Assembly (NCBI GenBank): GCA_964531205.1
Contig: CAZHGH010000065.1
Coordinates: forward strand, 1-17,116
From: JAICWY01 sp964531205
GTDB taxonomy: Bacteria > Vulcanimicrobiota > Vulcanimicrobiia > Vulcanimicrobiales > Vulcanimicrobiaceae
Direction: 5' to 3'
Length of the DNA: 17,116 nt
Under the pieces are notes generated by a model. It was not told the origin of the DNA. It saw only the letters and a program-made list of their open reading frames with translations, and searched no databases. The translations under genes and the position numbers were made by a program. Positions within the stretch are counted from its first letter, which is position 1; each line of letters begins with the position of its first letter. This document shows positions 14,234-17,116 of this stretch, piece after piece.

Positions 14234-14585
14234 TAGCGTCCTCGAGGCGCTCGAAGAGCATTTAGAGGCCATCTCCGAGCGCGATATCGATCGCTTTGCG
14301 GCAACGCTGGCAGCAGATGATGTTCGATTCGTTGGTGGAGATGGCCGGATTATCGACGGACGTGAAAACGTAATCGCCGCGCACCGCGATTGGTTCATGA
14401 ATGAAGCTTGGCGCTTCGATCCGGAGATTTTGTGGACGCGCGAAGAGGCAGGAGCCGCCTGGGCGCTCACGCGGGTCGAGTACAGCGAAGACGGCACGAC
14501 AAAAATGTTTTTGCTGTTCTTCCTTTTCGTGGATGAAGACGGGAATTGGCGTCTGGTTTACGATCAGAACACGCCAATAACGTAG
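14220..14585 (+). CDS. SnoaL/DUF4440-like (NTF2-fold) protein
   Basis: This 121-aa protein has the layout of NTF2-fold proteins in the SnoaL/DUF4440 group. It has an N-terminal helix VLEALEEHLEAISERDIDRF (7-26) followed by AATLAADDVRFVGGDGRIIDGRENV (strand and loop). Next are AHRDWFMNEAWRFDPEI (54-70) and alternating strands to KMFLLFFLFVDEDGNWRLVYDQNTPI. Such proteins act as cyclases, isomerases, binding subunits or sheltering domains, and the sequence alone does not say which. ATG 14220 lies inside the end of the preceding small gene, 14 nt overlap, suggesting coupling. The 87 nt after it contain no gene. Confidence 0.75.
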   Translation: MRKSDSVLEALEEHLEAISERDIDRFAATLAADDVRFVGGDGRIIDGRENVIAAHRDWFMNEAWRFDPEILWTREEAGAAWALTRVEYSEDGTTKMFLLFFLFVDEDGNWRLVYDQNTPIT

Positions 14586-14672
14586 AGGCTGCAAGGAGCC
14601 GCTTCCACGTGGCGCAGCGTCGGCGGTGGGTAACAATTTTAAAGACCTACATTTCAGTGAGAAGGGATCCAT

Positions 14673-15119
14673 ATGGCGGTAGGCTTCGAACAACCGAGCG
14701 ATCTGATGCGGCGCTCGCAAGCAATGATCAATCAAGCCGTCGATCGCGGGACTACGCTGCTCGCCGATCGCGTGGAGCACTACACGAACGTCGCCAGTGA
14801 CGTCAGTCAGGTTTTGCGCGATCGCGGCGAACCGCAAGCGGCCGACGTAGTGCAGACCCTAGCGCAGCGCGCGGTCGACGTAGCGCGATACCTTCGCAAT
14901 CACGACGGCACAGAGCTTTGGTCGGATATGCAGATGTTTGCACGCGATAAAACGTGGCTGCTTGCGGGCGCAGGCTTCTTAGGCGGTTTAGCCGCAGCGC
15001 GCGCGGTGCGCACAGCTGCCGGCGCGGGTCAATGGGAAGACACGCCCGCGTATGTCGATGCGTATGCAGCGCCAGGGACGATGGGGAGAGCTCCGGAGGA
15101 GAGTTATGAGCGATCGTGA
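14673..15119 (+). CDS. Membrane-anchored helical protein, first of YqjD/YqjE-like trio
   Basis: This 148-aa protein has a long helical, amphipathic N-terminal part (about 1-90) with charged residues every few positions. One hydrophobic segment at about 94-111 (TWLLAGAGFLGGLAAARA) follows, then a Pro/Gly-rich C-terminal tail. This is the layout of DUF883/ElaB/YqjD-type proteins, which sit in the inner membrane by one helix. I call this resemblance by architecture only, not by motif. ATG 14673 is preceded by GAAGGGAT. The gene overlaps the next one by 14 nt, so the three genes to 15971 probably form an operon. The 87 nt upstream may hold its promoter, but no clear boxes were found. Confidence 0.65.
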   Translation: MAVGFEQPSDLMRRSQAMINQAVDRGTTLLADRVEHYTNVASDVSQVLRDRGEPQAADVVQTLAQRAVDVARYLRNHDGTELWSDMQMFARDKTWLLAGAGFLGGLAAARAVRTAAGAGQWEDTPAYVDAYAAPGTMGRAPEESYERS

Positions 15120-15519
15120 GCCGCTCGTGAACAAAGAGTCTTTAGTTGAGTCGGTACAGCATCTGGGGCGGGATCTTGGCGACTTGATTCGTGCGGAGCT
15201 TTTGCTCTTCAAAAAAGAAGCAATGCGAGAGATTCGCGGGCTTGCGGGAGCAAGCGTTTGGCTTGCAGCGGGTGCAGTGATGGGTCTCGCGGCGCTTGGA
15301 GCCTTTACGGCGTTCTGCATCATCGCGCTGTCGCTGGTGTTCCAGCCGTGGCTTGCAAGTTTAATCATCACGTTTATCTGGGGATTTGCAGCTCTGTCTC
15401 TGCTTGCGGCAGCTAGAATTCAACTTCAATCCGCGCTTCCGATCGAGTTCAAAGAAACGACGCGTAGCGTGAAGGAGGACATAGAATGGATCAAGAGCGG
15501 AGCGAAGTCCGCCAAGTAG
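15106..15519 (+). CDS. Phage-holin-superfamily III / YqjE-like membrane protein
   Basis: This 137-aa protein has an N-terminal helix LVESVQHLGRDLGDLIRAEL (13-32) and a Lys/Glu linker KKEAMREIRG. Two membrane segments follow at about 48-78 and 82-103, and then a charged C-terminal tail. This matches the PF07332 family (phage holin superfamily III, including E. coli YqjE), where LxxLVRxEldLakaE precedes two helices. Despite the family name, most chromosomal members are not linked to phage and no other phage gene is near. GGAGGAGAG lies just before ATG 15106. It overlaps the previous gene by 14 nt and the next by 34 nt. Confidence 0.8.
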   Translation: MSDREPLVNKESLVESVQHLGRDLGDLIRAELLLFKKEAMREIRGLAGASVWLAAGAVMGLAALGAFTAFCIIALSLVFQPWLASLIITFIWGFAALSLLAAARIQLQSALPIEFKETTRSVKEDIEWIKSGAKSAK

Positions 15520-15971
15520 AGGATGCGCGCGAGCGCGTTGCTGATGACGTGCGAAACGTTGCGTACAACGCAAACGTTGTGGAGCGCGCGAAGGAGACCG
15601 CTCAAGGGCGCGTCGACGATGCAAAGCAAGCGATGAGCGAGCGGGTACGCGGCGCGCGCGAACGGCTTGAGAGCGCACGTGACTCAATGCGCGATATGGC
15701 GCGCAACATGCCGATGAATCCGGCGGACAATCCGATGGGGATGCTCTTTGCGGGACTCGCGGTTGGCTTCCTTATCGGCATGCTGCTGCCCGTGTCGCGT
15801 TTCGAGAGCGAACGTCTGGGACCGATGACCGACGAGATGAAAGAGCGCATGCGTCAGGCGGGCACAGAAGTGATGCGTCGCGGCGGCGAAGTGATTAAGG
15901 AAACAATTGAGACCGCGACGGAAACCGCGAGGAGTTCCATTCGCGAACAAACCCGCGACATGGGTTACTAA
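15486..15971 (+). CDS. Coiled, single-span membrane protein, third of YqjD/YqjE-like trio
   Basis: This 161-aa protein begins with a long charged helix of repeating Arg/Glu/Asp heptads (about 1-72, for example MSERVRGARERLESARDSMR). One membrane segment follows at about 84-103 (MGMLFAGLAVGFLIGMLLPV). A second amphipathic region at 113-158 ends SSIREQTRDMGY. It resembles DUF3618/YtxH-type stress-associated membrane proteins in layout, but I see no diagnostic motif. The GGAGG 8 nt before ATG 15486 is a strong ribosome-binding site and lies within the previous gene, which it overlaps by 34 nt. A hairpin terminator lies 7 nt after its stop. Confidence 0.7.
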   Translation: MDQERSEVRQVEDARERVADDVRNVAYNANVVERAKETAQGRVDDAKQAMSERVRGARERLESARDSMRDMARNMPMNPADNPMGMLFAGLAVGFLIGMLLPVSRFESERLGPMTDEMKERMRQAGTEVMRRGGEVIKETIETATETARSSIREQTRDMGY

Positions 15972-16000
15972 AAAGAGAACGGCGCCGAATTAGGCGCCGT
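15970..16000 (-). terminator. Rho-independent terminator for the Crp/Fnr gene, probably shared
   Basis: A perfect 8-bp stem, ACGGCGCC at 15979-15986 and GGCGCCGT at 15993-16000, encloses a 6-nt loop. Read on the minus strand the stem is followed by TCTCTTTTT, a good U-rich tail. On the plus strand the downstream side lacks a T run, so it may only be weak there. The TAA stop of the Crp/Fnr gene (15992-15990) lies in the loop. Plus-strand transcription of the membrane-protein trio also ends here. Confidence 0.75.
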
Positions 16001-16754
16001 CCTCATGTTTGAAGATGCCCTCGGCGTTGCCTGTAATGATCCAGTAACACCGGCATACCAGCGCCTCGAGCCCCGCGCGATTGATGATACGCAAACGGCC
16101 GTGCTGAGAGCGTACGAGGCCATCGCGTTGGAATTGCGAGAGCGCAAGCGAGACCGAAGGCCGGCGAATGGCTGCGATCTCTGCAATCTGCTGATGCGTG
16201 ATGGAAAACTCCGCGCGCGCCGACTCATCGGCGACCCACAGCAGCCAGCGCGCAAGGCGCTGATCGATGTTGTGTTCGGAATTGCATGCAAGACGGCACG
16301 CGCCGTTCAGTATCGAAGCGTTCGCATATCGCAGTAAGAGCCGGCGCAGCGGCGATTGCACCGATGAGTGTTGCTTATCGAAGATCTCAATGTTCAGTCG
16401 CCATGCCGAGCCGGGCGAAATGATGGTGACGCACGTTTGACCGCGCTCGGTGTCGAGCACGCGATTCCATTCAAGGACGCCGCGATGCCCAACCGTAAGG
16501 ACGGACGTCGGACGATCGGTACCGGTTGTTTCCGTCCATGACCAGCCGAAAGCGTCGATCGGGAAATGGAGGTAATTGATCGGCTCGCCGGGACGTACCA
16601 GCATCTGTTCGCGTTGAAGAAAAACTCGCCGGAGCGAAGGCGCCAGCCGCTCGGTTTCGGCCGACGGGAGCGAATCCAAAACGCGATTGCCGAAGACCAG
16701 CCGATGCGGTTCGGTTTCGAGGCGTCGTTCCGGACTTCGTTTGGGTTCTAGCAT
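15990..16754 (-). CDS. Crp/Fnr-family transcriptional regulator
   Basis: This 254-aa regulator has an N-terminal cyclic-nucleotide-binding-like beta-roll. RRVFLQREQMLVRPGEPINY (42-61) and VGHRGVLEWNRVL (88-100) belong to it, though the residues for cAMP binding are not obvious. After the dimer helix, ACNSEHNIDQRLARWLLWVAD (156-176, abbreviated) precedes a winged-helix DNA-binding domain. That domain holds ITHQQIAEIAAIRRPSVSL (185-203) and ends with RLRIINRAGLEALVCRCY. The signature is close to Crp/Fnr members of soil proteobacteria (RLARWLL ... RR.SVS). No Fnr iron-sulphur cysteine set is evident. I chose ATG 16754. A GTG at 16805 is possible but would sit upstream of the likely promoter. Its effector and targets are unknown. 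Confidence 0.88.
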   Translation of the reverse strand: MLEPKRSPERRLETEPHRLVFGNRVLDSLPSAETERLAPSLRRVFLQREQMLVRPGEPINYLHFPIDAFGWSWTETTGTDRPTSVLTVGHRGVLEWNRVLDTERGQTCVTIISPGSAWRLNIEIFDKQHSSVQSPLRRLLLRYANASILNGACRLACNSEHNIDQRLARWLLWVADESARAEFSITHQQIAEIAAIRRPSVSLALSQFQRDGLVRSQHGRLRIINRAGLEALVCRCYWIITGNAEGIFKHEDGA

Positions 16755-16764
16755 TGCGTGAAAC

Positions 16765-16793
16765 CCTATACCCTGCCTAGAGAATGGCAGTAA
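16765..16793 (-). promoter_or_regulatory. Candidate sigma70-type promoter of the Crp/Fnr gene, near-leaderless
   Basis: On the minus strand TTACTG (16793-16788) and TATAGG (16770-16765) are separated by exactly 17 nt, a good match to -35 and -10 elements. The -10 box ends 10 nt before ATG 16754. Transcription would therefore start only a few bases upstream of the start codon, consistent with the lack of a clear Shine-Dalgarno. This is inference from consensus matching. Confidence 0.4.
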
Positions 16794-16832
16794 TTCGGCG
16801 CTCACTAGCTAAACATGTGGGGCCGCATCTTT

Positions 16833-17116
16833 GGGATGATGGTGGAATCGGTAGACACAGCAGACTTCTGTTTGGAGCCGTAGCCGGGAAACCGGTTGCG
16901 GGATGCGCTCAAATTCGGCGAACGCTCTGCATGCAAATGCGTGCCGACGCCGAGCCAAGCGACGCGTAAAAGCGTCGAAGGTGTAGAGACTGTACGGGCG
17001 CGGCCTACGTGATGCAAATCATATGGCCAAGACACAGTCCGGACCAACAAACGCCGTATGGCGGTAGCGAAAGCTATAGTGGTGCGAAAATTTGCTGCTC
17101 GAAAGAGCGTCCGGGT
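16833..17116 (+). tRNA. tRNA-Leu(UAA), interrupted by a group I intron; 3' end outside window
   Basis: The 5' exon is 16833-16867: acceptor strand GGGATGA (16833-16839), then GGTGGAATCGGTAGACACA (16841-16859), identical to the D-arm of many bacterial leucine tRNAs. Anticodon stem GCAGA (16860-16864) and C32, U33, U34 follow. The 3' exon starts at 17087 with A35, A36, A37 and A38. Stem TTTGC (17091-17095) pairs with GCAGA with one G-U pair. The variable arm has GCTC GAAA GAGC (17097-17108), typical of class II tRNAs. CCGGG (17111-17115) then begins the T stem, and T54 is the last base of the window. The spliced anticodon is UAA. The closing acceptor strand, expected as TCATCCC, is beyond the edge. 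Confidence 0.93.
16868..17086 (+). ncRNA. Self-splicing group I intron (IC3-like) in the tRNA-Leu anticodon
   Basis: This 219-nt intron has no internal reading frame. The core folds by hand. P1 pairs exon CUU and intron C68 (16865-16868) with GGAG (16874-16877), with the splice-site U16867 in a G-U pair. P2 is 16882-16887/16892-16897 with a GAAA loop. P3 is GCGCTC (16905-16910) with GGGCGC (16996-17001). P4 is TCGGCG (16915-16920) with CGCCGA (16948-16953). P6 is 16960-16965/16972-16977. P7 is GACTGT (16988-16993) with ACAGTC (17034-17039), the guanosine site. P8 is 17002-17013/17018-17028 with a GCAA loop and one mismatch. P9 is 17065-17068/17073-17076 with a GAAA loop. The final G is 17086, and TTT at 16871-16873 can pair with the 3' exon (P10). 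The insertion site between U34 and A35 and the GAGCC after P1 match cyanobacterial and plastid tRNA-Leu introns. Confidence 0.92.

Noticed and set aside
15106..15519. Phage or prophage remnant suggested by the holin-family name
   Set aside because: No integrase, lysin, capsid or attachment site is nearby; chromosomal members of this family are common and not phage-related.

Overview
The window comes from a bacterial chromosome with a fairly GC-rich genome. Genes are tightly packed and nearly every junction is a 4-nt start/stop overlap. Two heptosyltransferase-family (GT9) enzymes, a GmhB-type heptose-bisphosphate phosphatase and UDP-glucose dehydrogenase point to a cell that builds a complex surface glycan. 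The mix with stand-alone LigD modules, a YqjD/YqjE-like membrane trio and a Crp/Fnr regulator would fit an under-sampled soil or environmental lineage. Candidate phylum Eremiobacterota is my guess; that is inference and a marker-gene search would be needed to settle it.

Region 1 (1-8125, all on the minus strand) reads from right to left as one long operon: NodU/CmcH-type carbamoyltransferase, GT2 glycosyltransferase, GmhB-like HAD phosphatase, GT9, GT1/GT4, a second GT4, a second GT9, then three small proteins, two of them very basic. From the carbamoyltransferase to the second GT9, each start codon overlaps the preceding stop codon. The likely product is a carbamoylated, heptose-containing surface glycan. 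Divergently transcribed from it (8245-10306, plus strand) are UDP-glucose 6-dehydrogenase and a short-chain dehydrogenase. The 119-nt gap between the two units carries two inverted repeats.

Region 2 (10292-12237, minus strand) holds the polymerase and ligase modules of LigD as two separate, overlapping genes. It is followed by a DUF2267 protein on the plus strand, then by an alpha/beta hydrolase and a phosphoribosyltransferase on the minus strand. The last two are elsewhere often found fused.

Region 3 (14063-15971, plus strand) has a small hydrophilic protein, a SnoaL/NTF2-like protein and three overlapping genes for small membrane proteins resembling the YqjD/YqjE stress-associated system. 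It converges on a Crp/Fnr regulator (minus strand) over a terminator hairpin whose loop contains that regulator's stop codon.

Region 4 (16833-17116, plus strand) is the most striking part. It is a tRNA-Leu(UAA) gene interrupted in the anticodon, between U34 and A35, by a compact 219-nt group I intron. I can pair P1, P2, P3, P4, P5, P6, P7, P8, P9 and a candidate P10 by hand. The tRNA runs off the end of the window at the start of the T loop. No CRISPR array, insertion sequence, integrase or rRNA gene is visible. The longest stretch without a gene is about 120 nt.
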